Source of the DNA: Candidatus Bathyarchaeota archaeon
Lineage (GTDB): Archaea > Thermoproteota > Bathyarchaeia > Bathyarchaeales > Bathycorpusculaceae
Direction: 5' to 3'
NCBI GenBank assembly: GCA_026414485.1
Contig: JAOAIX010000004.1
Span: 10,824 to 74,823 of the forward strand
Length of the DNA: 64,000 nt
The position numbers were made by a program, and so were the translations under genes. Under the pieces are notes generated by a model, which was given only the letters and a program-made list of their open reading frames with translations, made no database searches and was not told where the DNA came from. Within the stretch, counting starts at the first letter, position 1. Every line of letters begins with the position of its first letter. Below, in pieces: positions 44,615-54,282 of the stretch.

Positions 44615-45085
44615 ATGAGTGCAAAATGGCGAAGAAGCAAAAAACACCAAAAATGGCTAGACCTCAAAACCCAAAAATTCAAGCCAACCAAGGGTTCAAA
44701 AATTCTGCGCTTAGAAAATCCCAAGATACCGAAAAAAATCCGCCCCCAAAAATACAGATTACCAAAAAAATACGCCAAAGGTAAATGGGTTGAACCCAAA
44801 CCTCTAATAGACATGTTCCAAGATAACAACAACATAACTATAGTTGCTGAACTTGCAGGATTCAACCAGGAAACTGTTAAGGTTGCAATCAAAGATCAAA
44901 AACTTATCCTCGCCGCCCAAGCCAAAGACCGCAAATACTATAAAAGCTTAAATCTGCCAAAAGTAGTCATTCCAGCAATAACACACACAACCTATAAAAA
45001 TGGCGTACTAGAAATAAAGCTGAAGAAAGCAACAAAACAAGAAACCATAAAACAACCTCAAGCGGGAATGAACGATGCCACATAA
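44615..45085 (+). CDS. Hsp20/alpha-crystallin-like protein with basic N-terminal arm
   Basis: 156 residues. Residues 1-65 are very basic (MSAKWRRSKKHQKWLDLKTQ onward; many Lys/Pro). Residues 66-140 are a CS/Hsp20-like beta-sandwich: IDMFQDNNNITIVAELAGFNQETVKVAIKDQKLILAA, then KVVIPAITHTTYKNGVLEIKLKK, the classic GVLxIxLxK edge strand. Its last 11 bases overlap the L15 gene, so it is translated with L15 and SecY. The basic arm could bind ribosome or RNA (inference). ATG at 44615. Confidence 0.75.
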   Translation: MSAKWRRSKKHQKWLDLKTQKFKPTKGSKILRLENPKIPKKIRPQKYRLPKKYAKGKWVEPKPLIDMFQDNNNITIVAELAGFNQETVKVAIKDQKLILAAQAKDRKYYKSLNLPKVVIPAITHTTYKNGVLEIKLKKATKQETIKQPQAGMNDAT

Positions 45086-45497
45086 ATTAAGGAAACACCG
45101 CAAAATGCGCGGTTCGAGAACTCAAGGCTACGGGCGAGTAGGACAACATAGAGATGCAGGCTCAAAAGGATACCGAAAAGTAGGTATGCACAAACATAGA
45201 TGGAGTATAGCCTCCAACATGGAAGAACCCTATTTTGGCAAACACGGTTTCCGCTCACCTCAAGCCTTGCATAGAAAAGAGAAAACCATCAACCTCAAAC
45301 AACTCGATCAGCTTGCCAATAATGGACAAACAAGCATAAATCTGTCAGAAATGGGCTACACAAAACTTTTAGGAACAGGAAAAATAACTAAACCTCTAAT
45401 AATCACCGTTCCATCAGCATCAAAATCTGCAACTGAAAAAATTCAAGCTGCAGGCGGAAAACTTATAATCGAAACGAAACAAGAAGCCGAAGCATAA
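45075..45497 (+). CDS. rplO: Ribosomal protein L15 (uL15)
   Basis: 140 residues. PHKLRKHRKMRGSRTQGYGRVGQHRDAGSKGYRKVGMHKHRWS is the archaeal uL15 start; the C-terminal half has TINLKQLDQLANNG and GTGKITKPLIITVPSASKSATEKIQAAGGKLII. It belongs to the end of the spc operon but sits 23 kb from L30. ATG at 45075 overlaps the preceding gene. Confidence 0.96.
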   Translation: MPHKLRKHRKMRGSRTQGYGRVGQHRDAGSKGYRKVGMHKHRWSIASNMEEPYFGKHGFRSPQALHRKEKTINLKQLDQLANNGQTSINLSEMGYTKLLGTGKITKPLIITVPSASKSATEKIQAAGGKLIIETKQEAEA

Positions 45498-45515
45498 TTA
45501 AAAAAGGGCTAAGAC

Positions 45516-46919
45516 ATGGCAGGTAGATTCCTTAACCTCTTCAAACCCATAGGACGCGTACTCCCAGAAATTAAAGTCCCCGAACGCAAAGTCAAATTCA
45601 ACGAAAAAATTTTCTGGACTGCCCTCGTTCTCATAGTCTACCTGATAATGACTGAAATCCCACTTTACGGCATAACAACCCAAGCAGGCAACGAATTCAA
45701 TGCGCTACGTGTCATTTTCGCCTCCAACAGAGGCACCCTCATGGAACTTGGCATCGGACCTATAGTGACTGCCGGCCTTATTCTCCAACTTCTAGCAGGC
45801 GCTTCACTAATCAAATGTGACATGAGTAAACCAGAAGACCGTGGGCTCTTCACTATAGCTAGCAAAGTCCTCTCCATAGTCCTCACAGGCGTACAAGGTG
45901 GCGCGTACATACTAAGCGGTATGTACGGTAGACTTAGCCCTACAGTTATGCTTGTCATATTTTTCCAACTCATAGCTGCAGGTATAATAGTCATGCTGCT
46001 CGACGAACTAATCCAAAAAGGTTGGGGACTCGGTAGCGGTATAAGCCTCTTCATCATGGCAGGCGTTGCCCAACAAATCCTCTGGCAAACTTTCTCTCCT
46101 TCAAACGGTCTATTCGTGGGTGCCCTCCAACAACTCCTCGCAAACAACATTACCATAATTGAATGGATAGTAGGTACAGGTATCTATCCATCCCTAATAG
46201 GGTTAGTAGCCACAATCGGAGTCTTCATAGTGACAATATACTTAAACGGGGTTAGAGTGGAACTCCCCATAAGCTATGCAGGATACAAAGGGTTCCGAAG
46301 CAAATACCCAATCAAACTTCTTTACGTATCAAACTTGCCAGTAATCTTCGCATCTGCACTCTTCGCTAACATATATGTTCTCGGTCAGTTTCTCTGGAGT
46401 TGGCAAGGCAGCCCTGCGCCAGGCGCCAATCTCCTAACGGATATTTTCGGACAATACAAAAACGTAAATGGAACAATTACCCCATCTGGAGGCTTAGCCT
46501 ATTACGTAACAGCCCCACAAAACCTCCAACACGTTGGAGCAGACCCTTTACGAGCGCTTATATACTTAGGCATACTTGTAGCTTTCTGTGCCTTCTTCTC
46601 GCTTATCTGGCTCGAAGTTGGAGGTCTTGGACCATCCAAAGTAGCACAACAACTCATGGACTCAGGTATGCAGATTCCAGGTTATCGACGTTCACTTGGA
46701 CCAATTGAAACCATGCTGAAGCGATACATTCCAGTAGTAGCCGTGCTAGGCGGTATAATCGTCGCGTTAATCGCAGGTTTTGCTGATTTCTTAGGTGTAT
46801 TTGGCTCAGGTACAGGTATACTCCTCTCAGTAGGCATAATATACCAGTACTATGAACTGTTAATGCGCGAACGCGCTGCCGAAATGTATCCTGCATTTAG
46901 AAGAATCTTGGGTGAATAA
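45516..46919 (+). CDS. secY: Preprotein translocase subunit SecY
   Basis: 467 residues with ten transmembrane helices. Starts GRFLNLFKPIGRVLPEIKVPERKVKFNEKIFWTALVLIVYLIMTEIPLYGI, which includes the archaeal N-terminus and plug region. RVELPISYAGYKGFRSKYPIKLLYVSNLPVIF and GLGPSKVAQQLMDSGMQIPGYRRS are the cytosolic loops that contact the ribosome. Forms the membrane channel with SecE and Sec-beta. Lies 18 bases after L15, and a T-rich run follows its stop. Confidence 0.97.
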   Translation: MAGRFLNLFKPIGRVLPEIKVPERKVKFNEKIFWTALVLIVYLIMTEIPLYGITTQAGNEFNALRVIFASNRGTLMELGIGPIVTAGLILQLLAGASLIKCDMSKPEDRGLFTIASKVLSIVLTGVQGGAYILSGMYGRLSPTVMLVIFFQLIAAGIIVMLLDELIQKGWGLGSGISLFIMAGVAQQILWQTFSPSNGLFVGALQQLLANNITIIEWIVGTGIYPSLIGLVATIGVFIVTIYLNGVRVELPISYAGYKGFRSKYPIKLLYVSNLPVIFASALFANIYVLGQFLWSWQGSPAPGANLLTDIFGQYKNVNGTITPSGGLAYYVTAPQNLQHVGADPLRALIYLGILVAFCAFFSLIWLEVGGLGPSKVAQQLMDSGMQIPGYRRSLGPIETMLKRYIPVVAVLGGIIVALIAGFADFLGVFGSGTGILLSVGIIYQYYELLMRERAAEMYPAFRRILGE

Positions 46920-46920
46920 G

Positions 46921-46946
46921 CTTCTCCCTTTTTACTTTATTTGTTT
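46921..46946 (+). terminator. T-rich run after secY
   Basis: CTTCTCCCTTTTTACTTTATTTG directly follows the secY stop, an oligo-T terminator candidate, with a further 80 bases before the DUF106 gene. Confidence 0.35.
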
Positions 46947-47023
46947 AGCAAGCAAAAATGGTTATATGCGAGCAGATCGAATAGGCATACACAACATCAA
47001 TTAGTCCAAAGAGGAATTGAGAC

Positions 47024-47473
47024 ATGGATATCTCAGTTATACCCACAGCGACGTTCACAATAATGCTAGTAGCCCTTGTAATATCATTCATAAACATGAG
47101 TCTCAACCGTTTGATTATAACAAAAATGGTTGGCTGGCATGAATACAAAGTAATGCAAAAGGAAATTGCTGAATATAACTCTCAACGAATGGCTGCTTTA
47201 CGAGCAAAAGACACCAAGGCATTAGAGCGCCTCAAAAAGAAAGAGTCACAAATTAACGCGATGCAAACAAAAATGTTTAAACCCCAAATGGTTCTTATCC
47301 CTATAACTTTCATTTACCTCTTTATTTGGCCAATCCTTATAGGTTATTTCCCACAACCTGTTGCTTATATTCCATATTTAGGTGCCGTGCCGTTCTTCTA
47401 CTGGTATTTGATTTGCTCTTTCTTTTTTGGGACAATTGCCTCACGTATAATAGGTGTAACGCCTATACAATAG
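47024..47473 (+). CDS. DUF106/EMC3-TMCO1-like membrane insertase
   Basis: 149 residues with three membrane segments: an N-terminal helix (PTATFTIMLVALVISFINMSLNR), a basic coiled coil (YKVMQKEIAEYNSQRMAALRAKDTKALERLKKKESQINAMQTKMFKPQM), and two C-terminal helices (LIPITFIYLFIWPILIGYF, VPFFYWYLICSFFFGTIASRI). This is the archaeal DUF106 fold of the Oxa1/YidC superfamily, which inserts small membrane proteins. The neighbourhood secY-DUF106-cmk is the conserved archaeal order. Confidence 0.9.
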   Translation: MDISVIPTATFTIMLVALVISFINMSLNRLIITKMVGWHEYKVMQKEIAEYNSQRMAALRAKDTKALERLKKKESQINAMQTKMFKPQMVLIPITFIYLFIWPILIGYFPQPVAYIPYLGAVPFFYWYLICSFFFGTIASRIIGVTPIQ

Positions 47474-47494
47474 GCCCTTAGCAAGTGAGATATA

Positions 47495-48109
47495 ATGAGC
47501 GGATCTGAGAAGGCACCAATTTCTAAAGCGAAAAATATTGTCATTTGCATATCAGGCATGGCTGGCACTGGAAAGAGTACTCTAGCAAAGCGGCTCGCCA
47601 AAAAATATGGGCTAAAATATTACTCTGGTGGTGACGCGCTCAGAGATTTGGCGTCCGCTGAAGGCTACCAAGCAAATAGTAATGGCTGGTGGGAAAGCCC
47701 TGAAGGTTTACAGTTTCTTGAAGAAAGAAAGAAAAACCCCAGTTTCGATAAGGCAGTTGACGAGAAGCTCATGGAATACGCTGCTCAAGGTAATGTTCTT
47801 CTGGACAGTTGGACAATGCCTTGGCTGCTCAAAGACGCCTTTAAAATTTGGTTATCAGCTTCATTTGAGAAACAAGCTGAACGTATCGCACAACGGGACA
47901 AAATGACAATTGAAGAAGCAAGGCAGGCATTGCAAGAAAAGGAGTCGCGTACAAAGGCCATCTACAAAAAACTTTATGGCTTTTCCTTAGGTGAGGATTT
48001 TACACCCTTCGACTTCATTTTAGACACAGACACTTTGAGTGCTGAAGAAGTTTTTCAAGTTCTATGCAAAGTAATAGATAATGTAGTTTTCTGTAGAAAA
48101 AGTGACTAA
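47495..48109 (+). CDS. cmk: Cytidylate kinase, archaeal type
   Basis: 204 residues. P-loop NTPase with ICISGMAGTGKSTLAKRLAKKYGLKYYSGGDALRDLA (Walker A GMAGTGKST). A lid arginine-rich loop, ERIAQRDKMTIEEARQALQEKESRTKAIYKKLYGF, follows. It transfers phosphate to CMP or dCMP. The family also covers adenylate-kinase-like members, but synteny with secY-DUF106 supports Cmk. ATG at 47495, 21 bases after the DUF106 stop. Confidence 0.88.
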   Translation: MSGSEKAPISKAKNIVICISGMAGTGKSTLAKRLAKKYGLKYYSGGDALRDLASAEGYQANSNGWWESPEGLQFLEERKKNPSFDKAVDEKLMEYAAQGNVLLDSWTMPWLLKDAFKIWLSASFEKQAERIAQRDKMTIEEARQALQEKESRTKAIYKKLYGFSLGEDFTPFDFILDTDTLSAEEVFQVLCKVIDNVVFCRKSD

Positions 48110-48150
48110 TCTTTTCTATAGATTGCTTCAATGTATAGTTTCTTTTATGT

Positions 48151-49371
48151 TTAGTTAGGGCTGCTGCTTGGTTTCTCATTTTTGAAAAGTTTAAAACTAG
48201 CTGCAACAGCAAGCGACAAGGCAACAACAATAGTCACTATAAAGGGAATCTCAGGAGCAATAGCGTATAATTTGCCCCCTATATACGGCGCAACAATTAT
48301 GGACAGCCGTGTCGTCCATTGGACTACCGAAATCCATCTTGCCCTCTGCGTTAGAGGAGCTGCTGAACCTGCTATCACTCCCATATAAGCCCACATGGGA
48401 AAAGATGCACCTCTGAGAAAAGAGGCGACAACCTGCAAAACAAGATCGCCAGTAAAGATGAATATAAATGAGGCTGTGCTAACTAGAATCATCGAGAAAG
48501 AGATTGCAGTTGCTTTGCTGTATCTGTCTCCAACTCTTCCGATTATTAAAGAAAGCAAAAAAGCCCCAAGATAATTAACTGTGCCTAGGTAGAGCACTCT
48601 CTCAACGTTATAATGGTAGATGTCATTTAGAAATTGTGGAATCACTGTTGAAATTAAAGAAATTATGAACATCATCACTGCAAAAAAAGTTGAAATACCC
48701 ACTAGCTTCCAAATTCCTTGGTTTTTATCAGCAGAACTATTTTTTTGTGGTTCAGTTTGAGTTTTCGTAGGTTGCTGTGATGTAATCTGTGTTAGAGTTA
48801 ACGCAGCTAACAAATAGAAAATGGCTGTAACCATAAAAATTAGGCGTGTGTCTAAAAAAGAAGAAAGTAATCCTGCAACTGCAGGTGAAAAAATATAACC
48901 TATTGCATATGCAGCCCCCAAAGTGGTAAACGCTAATGCCATGGAATTTGCTTGTGAGCGTTCTAAGACGTAAGCGCTAACGGCAGGAGCAGAGAAAGTA
49001 ATACCGTAGATAAACATTGGAATGAGTAACTGCGTCCAATCAGCCGCAAAATAAAACATCAGTGGTATTGGTATCCAAAGTGTCCACCCAATAATCATAA
49101 TTTTTTTGCGATCGTACCTATCTGCTAAAAAACCTCCTGGAATAATTGTTATGGCGGCAGATAACGAGGAAAGCGAATAAAGTAACCCTACATCTTCTGG
49201 TGTAGCGTTTATGCTTCTGATAAATAACGGCAGAAGATAAACAATAAATCCGTCGCCGAATGCTGCTAGAAGGTTAGAGGTGAAGATTATTTTGAGATTT
49301 TTGTCCAGTATATCGTATGCCAAGAATCTCTTAAACTCGATCTTTGCGTTTCGCAACCATGTACCTAACAT
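48151..49371 (-). CDS. Major facilitator superfamily transporter
   Basis: 406 residues from ATG at 49371 (a TTG at 49407 would add 12). Twelve predicted membrane helices, with the MFS loop motif GGFLADRYDRKKIMIIGW between helices 2 and 3 and IGRVGDRYSKATAI between helices 8 and 9. The substrate is unknown; the general shape is of a drug or small-molecule exporter. A TATA-like TTTAATTATTT at about 49422-49432 (minus strand) favours the shorter start. Divergent from the radical SAM gene. Confidence 0.86.
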   Translation of the reverse strand: MLGTWLRNAKIEFKRFLAYDILDKNLKIIFTSNLLAAFGDGFIVYLLPLFIRSINATPEDVGLLYSLSSLSAAITIIPGGFLADRYDRKKIMIIGWTLWIPIPLMFYFAADWTQLLIPMFIYGITFSAPAVSAYVLERSQANSMALAFTTLGAAYAIGYIFSPAVAGLLSSFLDTRLIFMVTAIFYLLAALTLTQITSQQPTKTQTEPQKNSSADKNQGIWKLVGISTFFAVMMFIISLISTVIPQFLNDIYHYNVERVLYLGTVNYLGAFLLSLIIGRVGDRYSKATAISFSMILVSTASFIFIFTGDLVLQVVASFLRGASFPMWAYMGVIAGSAAPLTQRARWISVVQWTTRLSIIVAPYIGGKLYAIAPEIPFIVTIVVALSLAVAASFKLFKNEKPSSSPN

Positions 49372-49475
49372 GAACTTTCTTTTATGTAGTTTCGTCGAAG
49401 TTGTCAAAAAGTTTTTGCCAAAAATAATTAAAACAGCCTAAACCTAATATTCCCTATTCTTTCAACAATTGCTCA

Positions 49476-50510
49476 GTGGACTCATTGACGAAAACATTAG
49501 TTGAAAAAGAAAAACATGAAATACCATCACATATCCGTGTATCTATAGGTACAGCAATGGTTATAGGGCTTTTAGAAGGTAAACTAGATGTTGCGCCAAC
49601 AACCGCCTATCTTATGACGTATAAAGAAGGTAAATGTACAGCGAACTGTGGTTTTTGTCCTCAAGCTCGAACTAGTCAATGCAAAACTGAGTTATTGTCG
49701 AGGGTAACGTGGCCTACGTTTTCAAGTCGAAGTGTAGTATTATGCGTCACCTCAGCATTTCATTCTAGTAAAATTCGTCGTGTTTGTATTCAAGCTCTGA
49801 ACTATCCAACTGTTTTTAGCGACCTCTGTCGCATAGTTAAAGCCTTAAAACAGCAGATAGAGGTTCCTGTTTCTGTTTCATGTCAGCCCTCAAAAAGAGC
49901 TGACCTGCAATGTTTATATGAGGCTGGTGTGAACAGAATAGGTATCCCTCTGGACGTTGCAACCGAGAAACTTTTCGATTTAATAAAGGGCGCAAAAGCA
50001 GGTGGTCCCTACAGGTGGGAGAACCAGTTTAGACAACTCAAGGATGCTGTGGAGTTTTTTGGCAAAGGCAACGTTAGTACGCATCTAATCGTAGGATTAG
50101 GCGAAACCGAGAAAGAAGCGGTCGCACTGATTCAACGGTGCACTGACTTGGGTGTGACTTTGGCACTTTTCGCTTTTACCCCTGTTAGAGGAACAATTCT
50201 ATCAAGTAAACCACAACCCTCTATAGAGACATACAGACGTATCCAACTTGCCAGATACTTAATTGTAAACTGTATGACAAGATTTGAAGATATGCACTTT
50301 GACAAGAAAGAAAAAATAACAGCGTTTGGTGTTCCAAAAGAGAAACTACTTCCTATAATTGAGTCTGGAGAGCCTTTTCTCACCTCTGGTTGCCCAGATT
50401 GTAACAGACCATTCTACAATGAAAAACCCAGTGGGCCAATCTATAACTATCCAAGACGCGTCACTACAAAAGAAGCGTTCTTAATCAGCAAGCAACTTAC
50501 ACTAAAATAG
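49476..50510 (+). CDS. Radical SAM protein related to biotin synthase, candidate lipoyl synthase subunit (LipS1-like)
   Basis: 344 residues. Radical SAM cluster CTANCGFC (C54, C58, C61), a TIM-like barrel and C-terminal extra cysteines in SGCPDCNRPFYNE (C306, C309), a possible second Fe-S site. It resembles the biotin-synthase-like archaeal group that includes the two-protein lipoyl synthase LipS1/LipS2 of Thermococcus (established), and the lipoate ligase gene at 52 kb strengthens that link; the LipS2 partner is not in the window. Alternative: an unrelated biotin-synthase-like enzyme. The TTG start at 49476 follows CTCAGTGGACTCA; no strong Shine-Dalgarno. Confidence 0.72.
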   Translation: MDSLTKTLVEKEKHEIPSHIRVSIGTAMVIGLLEGKLDVAPTTAYLMTYKEGKCTANCGFCPQARTSQCKTELLSRVTWPTFSSRSVVLCVTSAFHSSKIRRVCIQALNYPTVFSDLCRIVKALKQQIEVPVSVSCQPSKRADLQCLYEAGVNRIGIPLDVATEKLFDLIKGAKAGGPYRWENQFRQLKDAVEFFGKGNVSTHLIVGLGETEKEAVALIQRCTDLGVTLALFAFTPVRGTILSSKPQPSIETYRRIQLARYLIVNCMTRFEDMHFDKKEKITAFGVPKEKLLPIIESGEPFLTSGCPDCNRPFYNEKPSGPIYNYPRRVTTKEAFLISKQLTLK

Positions 50511-50527
50511 AAAAGACTATGTAGAAA

Positions 50528-51868
50528 CTAATTTTCTTGCAGTGTTTTTTCCGCTTTATCCTTAGGTTCAGGGAACTTGGGTTTCTGTCTGGTCACCTGC
50601 TCGACAAGCCGCCAGAATTCAGGCATCGCAAGTCCTTTCTGCAAGTCCTTCAGAAGCTTTTTTACTTGGTAGAAAGCCATTTGTGCTTCGCCTTTATCTA
50701 AGTTCTCTTGTGGACCTTTTATATGACGTAATATTTCATCTATCTGCCTAGGCGAAGCACGTATACTTGCTTTCTCCAACAAACTTTGAAGTAAAGTTTG
50801 CCCTGTGTTTCTGCCCACGAACAGCGAAGTTTCGCGCCCGACAATTTCAGGTGGGAACGGCTCAAACATTAACGGGTGAGACAGTGTTCCTTCCACGTGT
50901 TCATCTACTTCATGAGTGAAAGTGTTATCACCAACAATGGGCTTGTGGAACTGTATAGGTAACGCAAAAGATTTTTCAGCTAACTGGGCAAGTCTGTAGA
51001 TGCGTTCTAGGTCTACTCCTGTATCGATGTTGTAGAGAAGTTCTAAGGCGGTTGCTACTTCCTCAAACGGTGCTAGACCCGCTCTCTCACCAAAGCCCAC
51101 GACAGTAGTATGTACATATGTTACCCCTTCCTCCACCGCTGCAAGGGTATTGGCAGTTGCCAAACCGAAGTCGTTGTGGCAGTGAATTGACAACGGCACG
51201 TTCTTTTTAACGGCGTCTGATAAATCATCTCGGACGTGAGAAATAAGATACCGGGTTGCCAGAGGTCTTAGGAAACCTACTGTATCTGCTAAGGATAGTT
51301 TAGTTGCTCCTGCCGCTACTGCTGCTTCAAAAACTTCTATTATGTCTTCCAAGGTGGTTCTTGACCCGTCTGATAGAACAAAATTAACTTTTAAACCATG
51401 TTTTTTGGCGTATTCAATGCTTTCTACTATGCGCCTGCGGGCTTCTTGTTTTGTGATTTTAAGCCTATACTGAAGATTCAAGCCGTTGAATGGAGCTTCG
51501 ATGTTAATTTCTTTCATTCCCACTTCTAAGCAGGCATCAACATGCGCCTTATTTGCTCCTGCTGAGGCAGTGAGTGTTGATTTCTCAAAACTTTCATTCA
51601 CGATGCGTTTGACGGCCCGTTTCTCTTCTTCTGTTAAACCTGGAAAGCCAATGTTTATAACAGCTATGCCTGTTTCATCCATCATTTTGGCAAGTTTAAG
51701 TTTCTCTACGTATGTTAGAAAGACTGTGGGTGCTTTGATGCCTTCGCGGAAACTCTCATCAACCATGTAAACTCTTTCAGGCAGTTTAGGCGGCAGATTT
51801 TTGCGAAGGCGATTATAATTAGCAATTAAGCCTTGAGCTTCCATTTTTTTAAAGATAGTCTTTCTCAT
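50528..51868 (-). CDS. HMGL-family acyl transferase (isopropylmalate/homocitrate synthase-like)
   Basis: About 446 residues from ATG at 51868; a TTG at 51886 and an ATG at 51844 are alternatives. HMGL TIM barrel: [46 protein letters not shown], the metal-binding [47 protein letters not shown], and [16 protein letters not shown]. It condenses acetyl-CoA (or similar) with a 2-oxoacid, as in 2-isopropylmalate, homocitrate or citramalate synthases; the exact substrate is not readable, and the first block reads DESFREG where DxTLRDG is usual. No LeuA regulatory domain is obvious at the C-terminus. Confidence 0.83.
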   Translation of the reverse strand: MRKTIFKKMEAQGLIANYNRLRKNLPPKLPERVYMVDESFREGIKAPTVFLTYVEKLKLAKMMDETGIAVINIGFPGLTEEEKRAVKRIVNESFEKSTLTASAGANKAHVDACLEVGMKEINIEAPFNGLNLQYRLKITKQEARRRIVESIEYAKKHGLKVNFVLSDGSRTTLEDIIEVFEAAVAAGATKLSLADTVGFLRPLATRYLISHVRDDLSDAVKKNVPLSIHCHNDFGLATANTLAAVEEGVTYVHTTVVGFGERAGLAPFEEVATALELLYNIDTGVDLERIYRLAQLAEKSFALPIQFHKPIVGDNTFTHEVDEHVEGTLSHPLMFEPFPPEIVGRETSLFVGRNTGQTLLQSLLEKASIRASPRQIDEILRHIKGPQENLDKGEAQMAFYQVKKLLKDLQKGLAMPEFWRLVEQVTRQKPKFPEPKDKAEKTLQEN

Positions 51869-51992
51869 TTTTTGTACACAATCCAATAAATTCTGGATTC
51901 ACAAGGTTTGATTATTATTTTGCGTATATATAAAAATAGCACAAATGCAGTATACAGTTTTTATTGAATATTTTTTCTTGTCTGGCGTGTTC

Positions 51993-52002
51993 AGCTATTT
52001 AT
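51993..52002 (+). promoter_or_regulatory. TATA box of the lipoate ligase gene
   Basis: CTATTTATAG about 50 bases before the lplA ATG; transcription would begin near 52025. Confidence 0.45.
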
Positions 52003-52048
52003 AGTTGCTTGTTCTTAAAGAAGTCATGTTGTTAATGGGTGAAGTTGC

Positions 52049-52861
52049 ATGAGAGTGTGGCGGTTACTTAGGCTTGAAAGTTTTCACCCTTTTATGAATA
52101 TGGCTATCGACGAGGCTATTTTGCGTGCTCGCATTGCGGGGACTGTCCCTGATACGTTGAGGTTTTATCGTTGGCAGCCTTCAGCTGTGTCGATTGGAAG
52201 GTTTCAGAAAATAGAGAATGAGGTCAATTTGGAAAACTGTCAAAGACTGGGGGTTGAAGTTGTTAGGCGAGTTAGTGGCGGCGGCACTGTCTATCATGAT
52301 TCTGAGGGTGAGGTAACCTACAGTGTGGTTGCTAAGACCGAAAATTTGGGCACTAAGGATTTAGCGGAAGTTTACTCAAAAATTTACTCGGCTATGAGCC
52401 ATGCGTTACGATTGATGGGTATAGTTGCAGATTATAATGGAGGTGACTCTAAAAATTGTCCTAATTTGACTGTTAACGGTAAAAAAATTTCTGGGAGTGC
52501 TCAAGCTAACAAAAGCGGCGTTGTTTTACAGCATGGGACATTACTACTAAATGTTGATTTACCAAAGATGTTCACTCTGTTGCGTGTACCTTGGGCGAGT
52601 TCATGTATGCAGGTGGTTAATGTGGCAAAAAATAAAATAACAAGTGTCCAAAACGAGTTGGGTCACACCATTAGGCCTGAGACGGTTGCGAACGCTATGG
52701 CGCATGGCTTCGCAGTGGCGCTTGGGATTCAAGTTGTAGAAGATGTGCAGACAGTCAAGGATGAATTGACCACTGCAGAGCGTGAACTGGCAGAAAAACT
52801 CTATAGGGAAAAGTATGCAACTGACAAATGGAACTTCAACGGTGAAAGCAATTTAGGTTAA
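52049..52861 (+). CDS. lplA: Lipoate-protein ligase (LplA/LipB-like)
   Basis: 270 residues. Biotin/lipoate ligase fold: NMAIDEAILRARIAGTVPDTLRFYRWQPSAVSIGRFQ, the signature RRVSGGGTVYHDSEGEVTYSVV (about 72-93), NLTVNGKKISGSAQANKSGVVLQHGTLLLNVD with the catalytic lysine. It attaches lipoic acid (or a precursor) to an E2 or GcvH-like domain; no target protein is in the window. A C-terminal extension (about 240-270) may be the accessory domain remnant. Convergent with cysS, overlapping by 4 bases. Confidence 0.9.
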   Translation: MRVWRLLRLESFHPFMNMAIDEAILRARIAGTVPDTLRFYRWQPSAVSIGRFQKIENEVNLENCQRLGVEVVRRVSGGGTVYHDSEGEVTYSVVAKTENLGTKDLAEVYSKIYSAMSHALRLMGIVADYNGGDSKNCPNLTVNGKKISGSAQANKSGVVLQHGTLLLNVDLPKMFTLLRVPWASSCMQVVNVAKNKITSVQNELGHTIRPETVANAMAHGFAVALGIQVVEDVQTVKDELTTAERELAEKLYREKYATDKWNFNGESNLG

Positions 52862-54282
52862 CCTTTTTCTTTCTTCCATCTGATACCTTGCGGTGTATCT
52901 TCAAGAGTTATACCCATAAATCTGAGTTTCTGGCGGATTTCATCAGCAGTTTTCCAGTCTTTAGCCTTGCGCGCCTCTTCACGTTGTTTTATGAGTGCTT
53001 CTACTTCTTGAGGTAATTTTTCCTGCTCAGCTTTAGGTATTACTCCTAAAACTTTGTCAAAGTCAGATATGAGTTGGTTAACTTTGACGGCTTCTTCTTT
53101 GGTTATCGCATTGATATCCAGCAAATTGTTGATTTCTCGTACGAAATCAAACAGTTCTGCTAATGCCACGCTGATGTTGAGATCATCATCCATGGCTTCA
53201 CTGAAACCTGCTTGCACTTTGTATATTAGCTGAGTCAGTTTTTCTCCGATAGTTTTACCGTTTGCGTCTTGAAGTCGACGTTGTAAATTTTTGAGTCGTT
53301 CAATGGCGCTTTTTGCAGCGTTTAACCCTTCAAACGTGAAGTTAAACTGTTGGCGGTAATGGGTAGATAAAAGTAAATATCTAATTGCCAATGGATCATA
53401 CCCTTTATTGAGCAGATCCCGAAGGGTGTAAAAGTTGCCAAAACGCTTTGACATTTTTTTTCCTTCAACCAGTAAGTGTTCATTGTGCATCCAATAGCGG
53501 ACGAAAGGTTTACCTGTAGCGGCTTCACTTTGGGCGATTTCGTTTTCATGGTGGGGAAACATATTGTCAATTCCACCGCAGTGTATGTCGAATGTTTCGC
53601 CTAAGTATTTCATGCTCATAGCTGAGCATTCAATGTGCCAACCGGGTCTGCCCTTGCCCAATTCAGTTTCCCAGAAAACGTCTCCATCTTCAGGAGTATA
53701 TGCCTTCCAAAGGGCAAAATCCCGCGCCTCTTCTTTGGCGTACTCGTCTTGTTTCACTCTAGCACCTGCTTTGAGCTTTTGAGTTTTAATGTGACTGAGT
53801 TTACCGTAGGCCAAAAATTTGCTGATGTCATAGTAGATGCTGTTGTCCTCACCTCGATAGGCGATACCTTTTTCGAGAAGAGTTTTGATTATGCTGACCA
53901 TTTCTGGGATGTGCTCAGTTGCTCGTGGATAAACATCAGCTGGTTCAACGTTGAGAGTTTTTATATCTTCAAAGAAGGCTTTAATATAAAAGTCCGTGTA
54001 TTCTTTAAGTGGTTTTCGCTGTTTTTGGCTGCCTCTTATGGTTTTATCGTCAACATCTGTTAAATTCATAACATGTGTAACCTTGAAACCTCTATGTTTC
54101 AACCAACGTTTTAAGAGATCCTCAAAAAGGAAGGCACGAAAATTTCCGATATGGGCATAGTCGTAGACTGTTGGTCCACAAGTATACATACGCACTTTCC
54201 CCTCTTCAAGAGGGGAAAAATTTTCTTTTTGACGTGTAAGAGTGTTAAAAATGCGTATGTTTGATCCTTTTGTTGTGTCCAT
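52858..54282 (-). CDS. cysS: Cysteinyl-tRNA synthetase
   Basis: 474 residues from ATG at 54282 (a TTG at 54303 is weaker). Class I signatures: MYTCGPTVYDYAHIGNFRAFLFEDLLKRWL with the zinc Cys (C35) and the HIGN motif at 44-47, GWHIECSAMSMKYLG, DIHCGGIDNMFPHHENEIAQSEAATG, and KKMSKRFGN near 275. Complete length. Its 4-base overlap with lplA is end to end. Confidence 0.96.
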   Translation of the reverse strand: MDTTKGSNIRIFNTLTRQKENFSPLEEGKVRMYTCGPTVYDYAHIGNFRAFLFEDLLKRWLKHRGFKVTHVMNLTDVDDKTIRGSQKQRKPLKEYTDFYIKAFFEDIKTLNVEPADVYPRATEHIPEMVSIIKTLLEKGIAYRGEDNSIYYDISKFLAYGKLSHIKTQKLKAGARVKQDEYAKEEARDFALWKAYTPEDGDVFWETELGKGRPGWHIECSAMSMKYLGETFDIHCGGIDNMFPHHENEIAQSEAATGKPFVRYWMHNEHLLVEGKKMSKRFGNFYTLRDLLNKGYDPLAIRYLLLSTHYRQQFNFTFEGLNAAKSAIERLKNLQRRLQDANGKTIGEKLTQLIYKVQAGFSEAMDDDLNISVALAELFDFVREINNLLDINAITKEEAVKVNQLISDFDKVLGVIPKAEQEKLPQEVEALIKQREEARKAKDWKTADEIRQKLRFMGITLEDTPQGIRWKKEKG

